NCBI GenBank assembly: GCA_964415085.1
Contig: CAYPYI010000001.1
Coordinates: forward strand, 62,001-126,000
Direction of reading: 5' to 3'
DNA length: 64,000 nt
From: CAYPYI01 sp964415085
GTDB lineage: Bacteria; Bacillota; Clostridia; Tissierellales; Tissierellaceae
Shown one piece after another: positions 28,798-36,980 of the stretch. Positions within the stretch are counted from its first letter, which is position 1. Each line of letters starts with the position of its first letter. Under the pieces are notes generated by a model that saw only the letters and a list, made by a program, of their open reading frames with translations, searched no databases and was not told where the DNA came from. A program made the position numbers and the translations under genes.

Positions 28798-29513
28798 TAT
28801 ATGAACACCTCCTTTGAATGAAAAACTGGTCCATCTTTACAGACCTTCTTGTTTCCATTAGAAGTTTCTATATTACAACCCATACAAGCTCCTATTCCAC
28901 AAGCCATTCTTCTTTCCATGGAAACAATAACTTCTTCATGCTTAACTGCTACTTTTCTCATCATTATTTCTGGACCACATGTAAATATTTCATCATATTT
29001 ATTATAATCTATAATATCTGTTATAAATCCTTTAATACCATGTTTGCCAGTATCAGTTGATATATATATATTATCAACATACTTTTCTAGATAGTCTAAG
29101 ATATAAACCTCATCTCTAAATCCACAGTAAAAATCTATTTTCGCATTAGTCTTTTTAGCTAAATATGCAACAGGAGCTATGCCTATTCCACCTGAAACTA
29201 TAGCTATTTTATCCCCATTAACTTTAAATTCATTTCCTAGTGGTCCAAGTAGACTTATTTTATCATTTGTTTGTAATTTACTTAATAAATTAGTACCCTT
29301 TCCTCTATCCTCATATAAAAACTCTATATAGTCATTCTCTAAATTAAATATTGATAAAGGTCTTGATAAAAAGGGCTCTATCCCTTCCCAAGCTCTTAAC
29401 ATATAAAATTGACCTGGATTTCCACTAAAATTTCCTTTTATTTTAATTCTATAGATACTTTCAGAAATTTCTTCATTTGTTATAACACTAGCAATTTGAT
29501 TTGACTTTTTCAT
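28797..29513 (-). CDS. pyrK: dihydroorotate dehydrogenase B, electron transfer subunit
   Basis: A 238-residue PyrK that moves electrons from PyrD's FMN through FAD and a 2Fe-2S cluster to NAD+. The flavin motif RPLSIFN, the nucleotide motif SGGIGIAPVAYLA, and the C-terminal cysteines of CGIGACMGC with VCKDGPVF are present. It is coupled to pyrD. Its presence identifies the pyrD gene as the B type. Confidence 0.95.
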   Translation of the reverse strand: MKKSNQIASVITNEEISESIYRIKIKGNFSGNPGQFYMLRAWEGIEPFLSRPLSIFNLENDYIEFLYEDRGKGTNLLSKLQTNDKISLLGPLGNEFKVNGDKIAIVSGGIGIAPVAYLAKKTNAKIDFYCGFRDEVYILDYLEKYVDNIYISTDTGKHGIKGFITDIIDYNKYDEIFTCGPEIMMRKVAVKHEEVIVSMERRMACGIGACMGCNIETSNGNKKVCKDGPVFHSKEVFI

Positions 29514-29527
29514 AATAGCCCCCTATA

Positions 29528-29950
29528 TTATTTGTTTTCATACTCCATATCACAATATTCACATTTATATGTTGAATTTTTTTCATCTATAAGTATAAAC
29601 TTGCTATCCATATTTTCAATATTAGTAATGCATCTTGGGTTTTTACAATGAATTATACCTTTTATCTTTTCAGGTAAAGATAAATTTATTTTTTTAACTA
29701 TCTTCTCATTTTCTACATAATTAATAGTTATATTAGGATCTAGGTATCCAAGCATTGTTAAATCTAAATCTTCTACATTTTCTATTTTTATTAAATCTTT
29801 TGATTTCATAGATGAACTTTTTGCATTCATAATAAGTGCTACATTACAATCTGCCTCAGATAAGAATAATTTTTCAAAAATACCAAATCCATTTCCAGGT
29901 TTTATATGATCAATTACAATACCATTTTTTATGCTATCTATATTTATCAT
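29528..29950 (-). CDS. pyrI: aspartate carbamoyltransferase regulatory subunit
   Basis: A 140-residue PyrI, slightly shorter than the enterobacterial form (about 150). It has the N-terminal allosteric domain and a C-terminal zinc domain with HCKNPRCITN and YKCEYCDMEY, giving the four zinc cysteines. It allows nucleotide feedback on PyrB. The start overlaps the pyrB stop by four bases (ATGA). Confidence 0.95.
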   Translation of the reverse strand: MINIDSIKNGIVIDHIKPGNGFGIFEKLFLSEADCNVALIMNAKSSSMKSKDLIKIENVEDLDLTMLGYLDPNITINYVENEKIVKKINLSLPEKIKGIIHCKNPRCITNIENMDSKFILIDEKNSTYKCEYCDMEYENK

Positions 29951-30867
29951 TTTCCAACCTCCAATAAATCCATTATAATAGCCATACGTGCATATAATCC
30001 AAATTTTACTTGTTTAAAATAGCAAGCTCTTTCATCACTATCTACTTCACTATCAATTTCTCCTACTCTTGGTAGTGGGTGAAGTATTGTTAAATCATCT
30101 TTTGCTGATTTAAGTTTATCCTGAGTTAAAATATAAGTATTTTTAAGTCTTATATAATCATGCTCATTAAAAAATCTCTCCTTTTGTACTCTAGTCATGT
30201 ATAAAACATCCAATTTATTAATATTTTCTTCTAAATTAGTTGTTTCCATTACAATAGATTCTGAGTTTATTTCATTTTTGACATAACTAGGTAAACCTAA
30301 TTCTTCAGGAGAAATTAAGATAAATTTAACATTATTAAATTTTGACAGTGTTTTTATAAGGGAATGTGCAGTTCTACCAAATTTAAGGTCACCACAAAGA
30401 CCGATTGTAAGATTATCTAGTCTTCCTTTTATTTCTTTTATTGTTAAAAGGTCGGTGATAGTTTGAGTAGGGTGATAGTGTCCACCATCTCCTGCATTAA
30501 TAATTGGTATTGAAGAGTATTCTGCAGCATATTTTGCAGATCCTTCATTCGGATGTCTTATAGCAATAATATCGCTATAGCAATTTATAGTTCTAATTGT
30601 GTCTGATAAGCTTTCACCTTTAGATACTGATGAAGAGTTTGAGTCTGAAAAACCAATAACTTCTCCACCTAGTTTTAACATTGCTGATGTAAAACTAAGT
30701 CTCGTTCTTGTACTTGGCTCATAAAAAAGATTTGCTAATATTTTGTTTTTACATTTTTCTGAATATTTTTCCTCATTTTTGGAAATATCACTTGCTAAAT
30801 CAAGCAAGTTTAATAGCTCTAACATATCCATACTACTGGAATCAATTAGATGTTTTACATTATTCAA
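29947..30867 (-). CDS. pyrB: aspartate carbamoyltransferase catalytic subunit
   Basis: A 306-residue PyrB, catalysing carbamoyl phosphate plus aspartate to carbamoyl aspartate. The carbamoyl-phosphate motif is FYEPSTRTRLSF, and AGDGGHYHPTQTITDLLTI and LHPLPRVGEID are present. The start is a TTG at 30867 behind AAGGAGGG. The first gene of pyrBIKD, it lies after a leader with a promoter, a terminator and PyrR-like motifs. Confidence 0.96.
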   Translation of the reverse strand: MNNVKHLIDSSSMDMLELLNLLDLASDISKNEEKYSEKCKNKILANLFYEPSTRTRLSFTSAMLKLGGEVIGFSDSNSSSVSKGESLSDTIRTINCYSDIIAIRHPNEGSAKYAAEYSSIPIINAGDGGHYHPTQTITDLLTIKEIKGRLDNLTIGLCGDLKFGRTAHSLIKTLSKFNNVKFILISPEELGLPSYVKNEINSESIVMETTNLEENINKLDVLYMTRVQKERFFNEHDYIRLKNTYILTQDKLKSAKDDLTILHPLPRVGEIDSEVDSDERACYFKQVKFGLYARMAIIMDLLEVGK

Positions 30868-30881
30868 TTAAATCCCTCCTT

Positions 30882-30897
30882 AACGTCTCTCTGGACT
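30882..30897 (-). promoter_or_regulatory. PyrR-binding-like motif at the pyrB ribosome binding site
   Basis: On the minus strand AGTCCAGAGAGAC lies directly before the AAGGAGG site of pyrB. It resembles the PyrR-bound RNA consensus ARUCCNGNGAGGYU of Firmicutes, with small deviations at the 3' end. Binding here could block translation. No pyrR gene is in the window. Confidence 0.5.
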
Positions 30898-30910
30898 ATT
30901 TTAAAAGATG

Positions 30911-30937
30911 GCAAAAAAAATCTTCCTACTAGGAAGA
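30911..30937 (-). terminator. pyr leader terminator (attenuator)
   Basis: TCTTCCT (30921-30927) pairs with AGGAAGA (30931-30937), then T8 on the minus strand. It lies inside the leader, before pyrB. Upstream AGGAAGG (about 30950-30956) can pair with its first arm as an antiterminator, and a hairpin CTAAA/TTTAG with CCGAGAG in the loop lies before that. Confidence 0.75.
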
Positions 30938-30989
30938 AAATAATGTCATCCTTCCTAAACTCTCGGTTTAGTTTAAAGGTTCTTATATG

Positions 30990-31018
30990 AAATTATCATA
31001 AATTTATTATTCTGTCAA
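30990..31018 (-). promoter_or_regulatory. sigma-A promoter of the pyr operon
   Basis: On the minus strand TTGACA (31013-31018) and TAATTT (30990-30995) are 17 bases apart. The leader to the pyrB start is about 115 bases. Confidence 0.65.
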
Positions 31019-31030
31019 ATATATTAATTA

Positions 31031-31065
31031 TTTTGAGCCTGTTATAATTTATAACAGGCTCAAAA
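31031..31065 (-). terminator. 17-bp hairpin after the LspA-like gene
   Basis: Arms 31031-31047 and 31049-31065 are perfectly complementary. They begin 9 bases after the stop at 31075. A clear U-tract is missing, so termination is probable but not certain. Confidence 0.6.
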
Positions 31066-31074
31066 CATTGTAAA

Positions 31075-31599
31075 TTAACCTATATAATACTCCTTCATAT
31101 CTTTTAATATACTATCATTTTCTATAAACTCTACAAATTGTTTATCAAAAAATACCATATATATTACAATAACTACAAACATAGATATATATGCATCTTT
31201 TAAATCAAATGTAAACAGACCCTTTAAATATATATAATCCAAACTTCCATCCCAAAATACTTTATCTATTAGTGAACATATTGCTCCTGACATAATAAAC
31301 AAATAAGATAAATAAAATGCTTTTGATTTAAGCTTTTTATTAAATGCATAATTATAAAAAAGATATAAAAGAACTAATATTAACACCACCATAATAATAT
31401 GGAATATCTTACCTATTCCTAAATCGAACAAGTTATTTATCCATGAATAATCTCTATTAAACAGTGGACTAAAATATACCAATCCTGGGATTATTGCTAC
31501 ATCTAAATCCAAGAAATTGTGATTTATTATTAGCTTTATTATTTGTTCTACTAATACTAAAATTGAAATACTAATAAATCCTTTATTGCTTTTTTTCAA
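31075..31599 (-). CDS. signal peptidase II family protein (LspA-like)
   Basis: A 174-residue membrane protein with four helices that fits lipoprotein signal peptidase (LspA). The two catalytic aspartates are visible in SGAICSLIDKVFWD and TFDLKDAYI. The usual Asn before the first Asp (GNLIDR) is replaced by Ser, and the FNxAD box reads FDLKD, so it is divergent. I chose the TTG at 31599 behind GAGGTGTG; a GTG at 31608 is inside that site. It may be a second, specialised LspA. Confidence 0.72.
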   Translation of the reverse strand: MKKSNKGFISISILVLVEQIIKLIINHNFLDLDVAIIPGLVYFSPLFNRDYSWINNLFDLGIGKIFHIIMVVLILVLLYLFYNYAFNKKLKSKAFYLSYLFIMSGAICSLIDKVFWDGSLDYIYLKGLFTFDLKDAYISMFVVIVIYMVFFDKQFVEFIENDSILKDMKEYYIG

Positions 31600-31611
31600 G
31601 AAACACACCTC

Positions 31612-31923
31612 TTAATTAATTGTATTTATGTAATCTAACCATTCTTTATATTTATCAACTTTCATATATCCATAAGCTTTTTCTGCAAAGATTAATGCTA
31701 TCTCTTTTTTATTTATAGGTTTAATTTTATTAATTAATAAATAACTCATTAAATGGCAAAGATGTGCTATCTGACCATTTGTCGCTAGATCTTTAACATT
31801 ATAGTATTCATTTAACACCAAGTAAAATATACTCTGTTTATCACTACTTAATTCATATAACTTATCAATAGAATCTATATCAACTTCCAAAAATGAGATG
31901 TCTTGTTTTAAATCTACTTCCAC
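31612..31923 (-). CDS. unrecognised 103-residue protein
   Basis: I do not recognise this small acidic protein. It looks all-helical, with GQIAHLCHLMSYLLINKI in the middle and EKAYGYMKVDKYKEWLDYI at the end, and has no signal peptide. Translation starts at GTG behind AAGGAATG. It is 3 bases from the LspA-like gene downstream, so the two are probably cotranscribed, and it is separated from the membrane protein upstream by a terminator. Confidence 0.7.
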   Translation of the reverse strand: MEVDLKQDISFLEVDIDSIDKLYELSSDKQSIFYLVLNEYYNVKDLATNGQIAHLCHLMSYLLINKIKPINKKEIALIFAEKAYGYMKVDKYKEWLDYINTIN

Positions 31924-31939
31924 CTTATCATTCCTTTCA

Positions 31940-31976
31940 TAAAAAAATATCCTTTATATTATTATAAAGGATATTT
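31940..31976 (-). terminator. terminator overlapping a stop codon
   Basis: Arms 31945-31957 and 31964-31976 (13 bp, perfect), then T7 on the minus strand. The stop codon of the 31962-32420 gene lies in the loop and the first bases of the stem. Confidence 0.85.
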
Positions 31977-32420
31977 ACTATTAATTCTAATGTTATATTT
32001 TTCATATAATAAACTTTCTAAAGATAGTACTATAATTTTTATATTTTTAATATTCTCTAACATAAATAAGGCAATTATAATTTTAATTATGAATATATAT
32101 ACAAAGAAAATATTATATTTTAATATTCCTATCAATAATGATAAGCTAGCTAGAATTGTTAATAAATTTAATATAAACTCCTTAGTATATATTTGTATAT
32201 TAATAGATTCTATATCTTCTATTAACAAATTATATGAAATATCTTTTTTCTCTTTCAAATAATAATTTTTAGCTTTATCAATTTTTTCGGAAGTTTTTTT
32301 ATTATCTATCATCTTAAATTGATCATATTTATACAGAATAAATAACAAAACTACAATCGCTATAGTTATTATTAAAATATCTCCCAATTTAAGCTTTTCT
32401 ATTAATAAATACTGTTCCAT
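31962..32420 (-). CDS. small unrecognised membrane protein
   Basis: A 152-residue protein with three hydrophobic segments: one near the N-terminus (GDILIITIAIVVLLFILYKY) and two close together after residue 85 (LNLLTILASLSLLIGIL, FFVYIFIIKIIIALFML). A charged, helical stretch lies between them. No family recognised. I chose the ATG at 32420, 8 bases after AAAGGA; the ATG at 32429 overlaps that site. It follows trkH after a hairpin, so its link to potassium transport is only positional. Confidence 0.65.
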   Translation of the reverse strand: MEQYLLIEKLKLGDILIITIAIVVLLFILYKYDQFKMIDNKKTSEKIDKAKNYYLKEKKDISYNLLIEDIESINIQIYTKEFILNLLTILASLSLLIGILKYNIFFVYIFIIKIIIALFMLENIKNIKIIVLSLESLLYEKYNIRINSKYPL

Positions 32421-32440
32421 AATATTCATCCTTTCAAGAG

Positions 32441-32468
32441 GAAAATCCTATAACTTTATAGGATTTTC
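32441..32468 (-). terminator. 13-bp hairpin downstream of trkH
   Basis: Arms 32441-32453 and 32456-32468 are perfect, followed on the minus strand by TTTTC at the stem end. It lies just before the ribosome binding site of the next gene and may limit readthrough from trkH. Confidence 0.5.
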
Positions 32469-32570
32469 TTAGGATATTAATTTAAGGATTATTCTAAATT
32501 AATTTTTATCTTAAATTAATTATATACAGGTATTATGAAAAGTATGTTATTAATATATCAAATCTATGTA

Positions 32571-32604
32571 AAATATAAATATCTTATAAAAGATACTTAT
32601 ATTT
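32571..32604 (-). terminator. hairpin overlapping the trkH stop
   Basis: Arms 32571-32585 and 32590-32604 pair with one mismatch and span the trkH stop codon. On the minus strand the stem ends in TTTTAC. Probably a weak terminator. Confidence 0.5.
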
Positions 32605-34045
32605 CTTTTCTCCAATTTTTAGGAGCTATGAGTGCCAAAATTGTAAAAAGTTCGAGCCTTCCTAATAACATTAAAAGTGAAAAATAAATTTTTGAAATTC
32701 CACTAAAACTAGAGAAATTACTAGCTGGACCTACTAAATTAAGTCCTGGACCAATATTACCAAGAGTTGCTGCTACAGATGTAAATGATGATACTAAATC
32801 TATATCTTCAAGAGAAATTAATATAGTTGATATTGCAACAATTATCATATATAAAGACATATAGCTATTAATTCCCTCTACTGTTTCCTCACTCATAACT
32901 CTCCCATTAACTTTTATAGGTATAACTGCTCTTGGATGAAATATTTTTAAAATTTCTCTTTTAATTAACTTAAGTAAAACTAAGATTCTTATTATTTTCA
33001 TTCCACCAGCAGTAGATCCTGCACTCCCACCAGTAAACATTAATAAAACTAATATAGCTTTACTAAAACTAGGCCATTTATTAAAGTCCGCTGTTGAATA
33101 TCCAGTTGTAGTTATAATAGAGCTTACTTGGAAAAATGAATCTTTTAAAGATAATAAAAAACTACCATAATTTGTAAAAAATAAATTTAAGCAAATAAGT
33201 AGAACAGATACAGTAACTATTTTAATATATAACCTTAGCTCTTCATCTCTTATTGCCTCTTTAAATCTACCGTGATAAGTCAAATAGTATAGTGAGAAAT
33301 TTATACCTGAAAAAAGCATAAAAAATCCTATTACAAGTTGTATATAATAGCTATTATATGCACCTACACTTGCATTTTTAGTCGCTAAACCTCCTGTACC
33401 TACAGTACCAAATGTATATACTAATGATTCAAATAGACTCATCTTACCTAATAATAAAAGTAATACTTGGGTTATAGTTATTGAAAAATAAATAGTATAT
33501 AAAATTTTAGCTGTATCTTTAAGTCTTGGAGCTATTTTCCCAGCTACTGGTCCAGGACTTTCTGCTTTAAATATTTGTAATCCACCTATTCCTAATGCTG
33601 GTAATAGAGCTAAAGTAAATACCAGAATTCCCATACCACCTATCCAATGAGTAAAAGATCTCCAAAACAATATACCTTTTGATAAAACTTCTACATCAGG
33701 TATAACAGTGGCACCTGTAGTTGTAAATCCCGACACTGTTTCAAATAATGCATCCGCAAAAGTAGGTACACTTTTCGATAAAAACAAAGGTAAGGCACCA
33801 AATACAGATATTAATATCCAGCTTATTGCAACAATTAATAATCCTTCTTTTGCATTAATATTTTTTTTAATATCCTTTCTTCTAGATAAAATCAAACCTA
33901 CAAAAAAAGTTACAACTATTGTAAGCAAGAATATTTTAATCTCTTGTTCATTATTTATTAAACTTACCAATAAAGCTGGTATCATGAGTAAAGATTCAAG
34001 CATTAAAATATTACCTATTATCTTTACTACGATTCCATAATTCAT
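32597..34045 (-). CDS. trkH: Trk-type potassium uptake membrane protein TrkH
   Basis: A 482-residue TrkH/KtrB-type K+ translocating subunit with the four pore repeats. The selectivity-filter loops can be seen as GFTTTGATVIPDV, FGTVGTGGLAT, STTGYSTADF-like (TTTGYSTADFN), and LGNIGPGLN. A GGSAGSTAGGMKI loop lies before the last repeat. The start overlaps the end of trkA by 35 bases and has a GGGAGG site. It works with the cytosolic TrkA ring encoded upstream. Confidence 0.95.
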   Translation of the reverse strand: MNYGIVVKIIGNILMLESLLMIPALLVSLINNEQEIKIFLLTIVVTFFVGLILSRRKDIKKNINAKEGLLIVAISWILISVFGALPLFLSKSVPTFADALFETVSGFTTTGATVIPDVEVLSKGILFWRSFTHWIGGMGILVFTLALLPALGIGGLQIFKAESPGPVAGKIAPRLKDTAKILYTIYFSITITQVLLLLLGKMSLFESLVYTFGTVGTGGLATKNASVGAYNSYYIQLVIGFFMLFSGINFSLYYLTYHGRFKEAIRDEELRLYIKIVTVSVLLICLNLFFTNYGSFLLSLKDSFFQVSSIITTTGYSTADFNKWPSFSKAILVLLMFTGGSAGSTAGGMKIIRILVLLKLIKREILKIFHPRAVIPIKVNGRVMSEETVEGINSYMSLYMIIVAISTILISLEDIDLVSSFTSVAATLGNIGPGLNLVGPASNFSSFSGISKIYFSLLMLLGRLELFTILALIAPKNWRKEI

Positions 34046-35402
34046 TTAAGAAACCTCCCTTAGATGGTTCAAAAAATAATTTAAGCTCTGATAAATTTTC
34101 ACTTAGACAAAATACAACTATTCTATCATTAGGCTCAAGTCTACTATCTCCATTTGGAATTATTATTTTCCCATCTCTTACTATTGATCCTATGATCACG
34201 CCCTTAGGCAATTTTAAATCTTTTATTTTTTTCCCTATAACTGGTATATCTTTTCCTATTATTATTTCTGTAACTTCACCATCTCCGCCTATTAAAAGTG
34301 AAACTGAAACAATTTTACCCCCACGAATAATCTTTAATATGTTACTAGTTGTTATATATATTGGATTTAAAGCTACATCTATACCTAATCTATCTATTAT
34401 CTTTGTATAGTTTTCTCTGCTTATTTTTGATACAGTTTTGTTTACTCCAGCTTGCTTTGCCATAAGACCCATAAGAAGATTTTCTTCATCAAATCCCGTG
34501 GCCCCTACAAATGCATCCATAGTACTTAACCTTTCTTCCTCTAACAAATGTATGTCCGTTCCATCACCATGAACAATAAGAGCACTTTCTAAATCTTCTG
34601 ATAACTCTATACACCTTTCTTTATCTTGTTCTATTATAGTTACATCTATATTAGATTTCCCTAAATTTTCGGCAAGATAAAAAGCCATATTACTTCCACC
34701 CAAAATCATAACTCTTTGAATTTCTTTTTTTCTATCTGACTCATCATACTTGTGAATAAAACTTGTAATATCCTTTGTTCTTCCTATTATATAAACAATA
34801 TCATCCGGACAAATTGTAGTAAATCCATCTGGTATTATAATTTCACCATCTCTTGAAATTGCAGTAATTAAAAGATCATTAAAACCTTGAAGATCTTTAA
34901 TCTGTCTATTTATAAAGTCACTATTATTTCCTACGTTAAAATCAATCATTTGTACCTTACCGCTTGCAAATCCCCCAGAATAAAAATTATAACTTTTAAG
35001 TAAATATTTTTCTATAGAATAAGCTGTAGCTAAATCTGGATTTACAATGTAATCTATACCTAACTCACTTTTTATAAAATCTAATTGCTTTAAATACCTC
35101 GGATTAATAATTCTTGCAATAGTTCTCTTGCAACCAAGCTTCTTAGCTAAAGTACAAATTAAAGTGTTCGTTTCATCGCTATCAGTACAAGCAACTAGTA
35201 TGTTATAAGACTTAATATCTAGTTCTTTTAGGATTGATAAATCTATACCATTACCCAAAACTGTTAAAACATCTAGATGTTCATTAACTCTATCTATTAC
35301 TTCAGGATTATGATCAATTACTGTAATATCTATTCCTTCTGATACTAAAGCTTCTGATAACTTATAACCTAACTTACCTGCACCCACTACTATAACCTTC
35401 AT
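34011..35402 (-). CDS. trkA: Trk system potassium uptake protein TrkA
   Basis: A 463-residue cytosolic regulator with two RCK units. Each has an NAD-binding fold (IVVGAGKLGYKLSEALV at the start and VMILGGSNMAFYLAENL near residue 230) followed by a TrkA-C domain. It gates TrkH in response to nucleotide binding. The second Rossmann motif is less regular than the first. Strong GGAGG site. trkA and trkH form a two-gene operon. Confidence 0.95.
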   Translation of the reverse strand: MKVIVVGAGKLGYKLSEALVSEGIDITVIDHNPEVIDRVNEHLDVLTVLGNGIDLSILKELDIKSYNILVACTDSDETNTLICTLAKKLGCKRTIARIINPRYLKQLDFIKSELGIDYIVNPDLATAYSIEKYLLKSYNFYSGGFASGKVQMIDFNVGNNSDFINRQIKDLQGFNDLLITAISRDGEIIIPDGFTTICPDDIVYIIGRTKDITSFIHKYDESDRKKEIQRVMILGGSNMAFYLAENLGKSNIDVTIIEQDKERCIELSEDLESALIVHGDGTDIHLLEEERLSTMDAFVGATGFDEENLLMGLMAKQAGVNKTVSKISRENYTKIIDRLGIDVALNPIYITTSNILKIIRGGKIVSVSLLIGGDGEVTEIIIGKDIPVIGKKIKDLKLPKGVIIGSIVRDGKIIIPNGDSRLEPNDRIVVFCLSENLSELKLFFEPSKGGFLNELWNRSKDNR

Positions 35403-35463
35403 ACAATACCTCCTATCCTTTATACTATAACACTTATCACTATTAAATTATAGTAATATAAGT

Positions 35464-35506
35464 AAAAAAATAAACCTAATAAGCACACTTTTAACTGCTC
35501 ATTAGG
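35464..35506 (-). terminator. terminator after the lipoprotein gene
   Basis: Arms 35475-35485 and 35496-35506 (one G-T pair) followed on the minus strand by TTTATTTTTTT. Confidence 0.82.
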
Positions 35507-35515
35507 TAATATATT

Positions 35516-36004
35516 TTAATACATAAAAACTATCGAATCATCTAAACCATCTTTCCCATTATATTGAAAAATATACTCTCCATTTACTCCTTTATTATTT
35601 TCCCATTTAATTTTTAACATTGGAATTCCTTCAGGATATACCGCATGTATTAAAATCTTTTCACCTGGATTAATTTCTTTAAATTCTTCTATAACCCCAA
35701 TTTCTATCAAGTTATCATCTTTGTATTCTAGTTCAATAAATTTTAAACTATCAATAAATATATTATCTGTAAAAAACTCTGTATATTCATTACTGCTAAC
35801 CTCATCTTCATAAATATGTTTATATGAACTTAAATCAACATCTTCTATTACCCTATTAATATATACTTTTTTTTCTTCATCCGTCTCTTCTGAAACTAAA
35901 TTATCTTCCTCTTTGGGTAATTCTTGACTTAAATTATTTTTTTTACAAGAAACTAATAACAAACTTAATAATAAAATTATGATTAATATTCTATTTTTTT
36001 TCAT
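35516..36004 (-). CDS. putative lipoprotein, unknown function
   Basis: A 162-residue exported protein. The lipobox LLVSC ends a short signal peptide, so the mature protein would be anchored through its Cys. A Glu/Asp-rich linker follows. The rest is one small beta-rich domain ending EYIFQYNGKDGLDDSIVFMY. No family recognised. I chose the second of two ATG codons (36004), which fits the AAAGGAG spacing better. It has its own terminator and is upstream of and transcribed toward trkA. Confidence 0.75.
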   Translation of the reverse strand: MKKNRILIIILLLSLLLVSCKKNNLSQELPKEEDNLVSEETDEEKKVYINRVIEDVDLSSYKHIYEDEVSSNEYTEFFTDNIFIDSLKFIELEYKDDNLIEIGVIEEFKEINPGEKILIHAVYPEGIPMLKIKWENNKGVNGEYIFQYNGKDGLDDSIVFMY

Positions 36005-36159
36005 CATACTCTCCTTTAGTATAAATCTATATTTGAATTAATATCTATATTCTAATTTTATCATATAAGTACTATTAATTTATTACAAACTAATTAATTT
36101 TTTTATATTGTGTTGATTGAACTTTATTGTTGGATATAATACTAATAGAGGTGATAATT

Positions 36160-36564
36160 ATGGTAAACACAGAAAATGTAAAGCAACATATAAAGTATAT
36201 TCTAAAACTTGTAGAACAAGCTGAAAAGAATTTAAAGAAAGCACGTAACTGGGGAGTATATGATATTTTAAATGGAAAAACATTAACTGGAATAATTAAG
36301 CATAATAAAATATCAAAAACTGAAAAAGACTTAGTAAATATAAATAAAGAATTAAATCTTCTTAAAGATGAATTAACTAGCTTAAATCTAAAAGTGAATA
36401 CAAAAGTTAATGCTGGTAGCTTAAATAAATTTCTAGATATTTTCACTGATAATATCTTCTCTGATGTTTATACACAAACTAAGATAACTACTGGTTTAGA
36501 TAATATCTCAGATTTAAAAAAATCTTTGAATAATTTATATGAAGACATTAATAAATTAAATTAA
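36160..36564 (+). CDS. unrecognised coiled-coil protein
   Basis: A 134-residue helical protein. It starts MVNTENVKQHIKYIL after an AGAGGTGAT site; the frame is open 11 codons further up but lacks a site there. The middle (NKELNLLKDELTSLNLK) forms a coiled coil. ARNWGVYDILNG and IIKHNKISK are the least repetitive parts. It has no signal peptide and no recognised domain. It lies alone, just before the mgtA promoter. Confidence 0.72.
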   Translation: MVNTENVKQHIKYILKLVEQAEKNLKKARNWGVYDILNGKTLTGIIKHNKISKTEKDLVNINKELNLLKDELTSLNLKVNTKVNAGSLNKFLDIFTDNIFSDVYTQTKITTGLDNISDLKKSLNNLYEDINKLN

Positions 36565-36567
36565 TAT

Positions 36568-36595
36568 TTGACAAATGATTCTTGGATGATATAAT
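36568..36595 (+). promoter_or_regulatory. sigma-A promoter of mgtA leader
   Basis: TTGACA (36568-36573) and TATAAT (36590-36595) are 16 bases apart. It begins right after the coiled-coil gene and drives the riboswitch leader. Confidence 0.82.
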
Positions 36596-36604
36596 CGTAA
36601 ATGG

Positions 36605-36826
36605 TTGAAAAATTAAATATTTCGGTAGGTGAGGCTACTATAAGGATATGGATTACTGCCGCGGATTAGTGGAGACACTATGAGCAGGTTTGAACAGCTT
36701 ATATCATAAAGGTATAGGATAATGTAATTTCAGCGCCTTATAGAGTTAAAGCTTGAACGAACAGTAGAACATATCAAAATATGTGTATTTACCATGTTAA
36801 GTTTAAGCTTGACATGGTTTTTTTAT
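36605..36826 (+). promoter_or_regulatory. M-box (ykoK) magnesium riboswitch with terminator
   Basis: The conserved M-box core GGTAGGTGAGGCTACTATA is at 36624-36642, followed by GGATATGGATTACTGCC and by GAACAGTAGAAC near 36760. The expression platform is a terminator with arms 36791-36801 and 36808-36818 and T7. AAGCTTGAAC (36749-36758) can pair with GTTTAAGCTT (36801-36810) as an antiterminator. Mg2+ binding is known to favour termination in this class. The downstream gene is an Mg2+ ATPase, which supports the call. The 5' and 3' ends are approximate. Confidence 0.9.
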
Positions 36827-36859
36827 TTATACAAATTCATTAATAAAGGGGGATTTTGG

Positions 36860-36937
36860 ATGGACTCGGACAAATATCGGGATATAATTAAATATTTTAG
36901 ATACCTAGACTTATTTATATTGAGTCTATCTAATTGA
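36860..36937 (+). CDS. possible upstream ORF between riboswitch and mgtA
   Basis: A 25-codon ORF starting [13 protein letters not shown] and ending ILSLSN, behind AAGGGGG. It lies after the M-box terminator and 43 bases before mgtA. GGATATAA (36880-36887) and TTATATCC (36945-36952) can pair across it, and TAGACT/AGTCTA (36906-36911, 36923-36928) form an inner hairpin. The early acidic residues recall the MgtL-type leader peptides of enterobacteria. It could also be chance. Confidence 0.4.
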   Translation: MDSDKYRDIIKYFRYLDLFILSLSN

Positions 36938-36980
36938 TATTTACTTATATCCTACTACAAAATTTTTAGGAGGTAGGAAA

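Noticed and set aside
36090..36446. Minus-strand 118-codon frame opposite the coiled-coil gene
   Set aside because: The plus-strand frame has a good AGAGGTGAT site and plausible helical composition; the opposite frame has a Phe/Ser-rich sequence typical of an antisense shadow.
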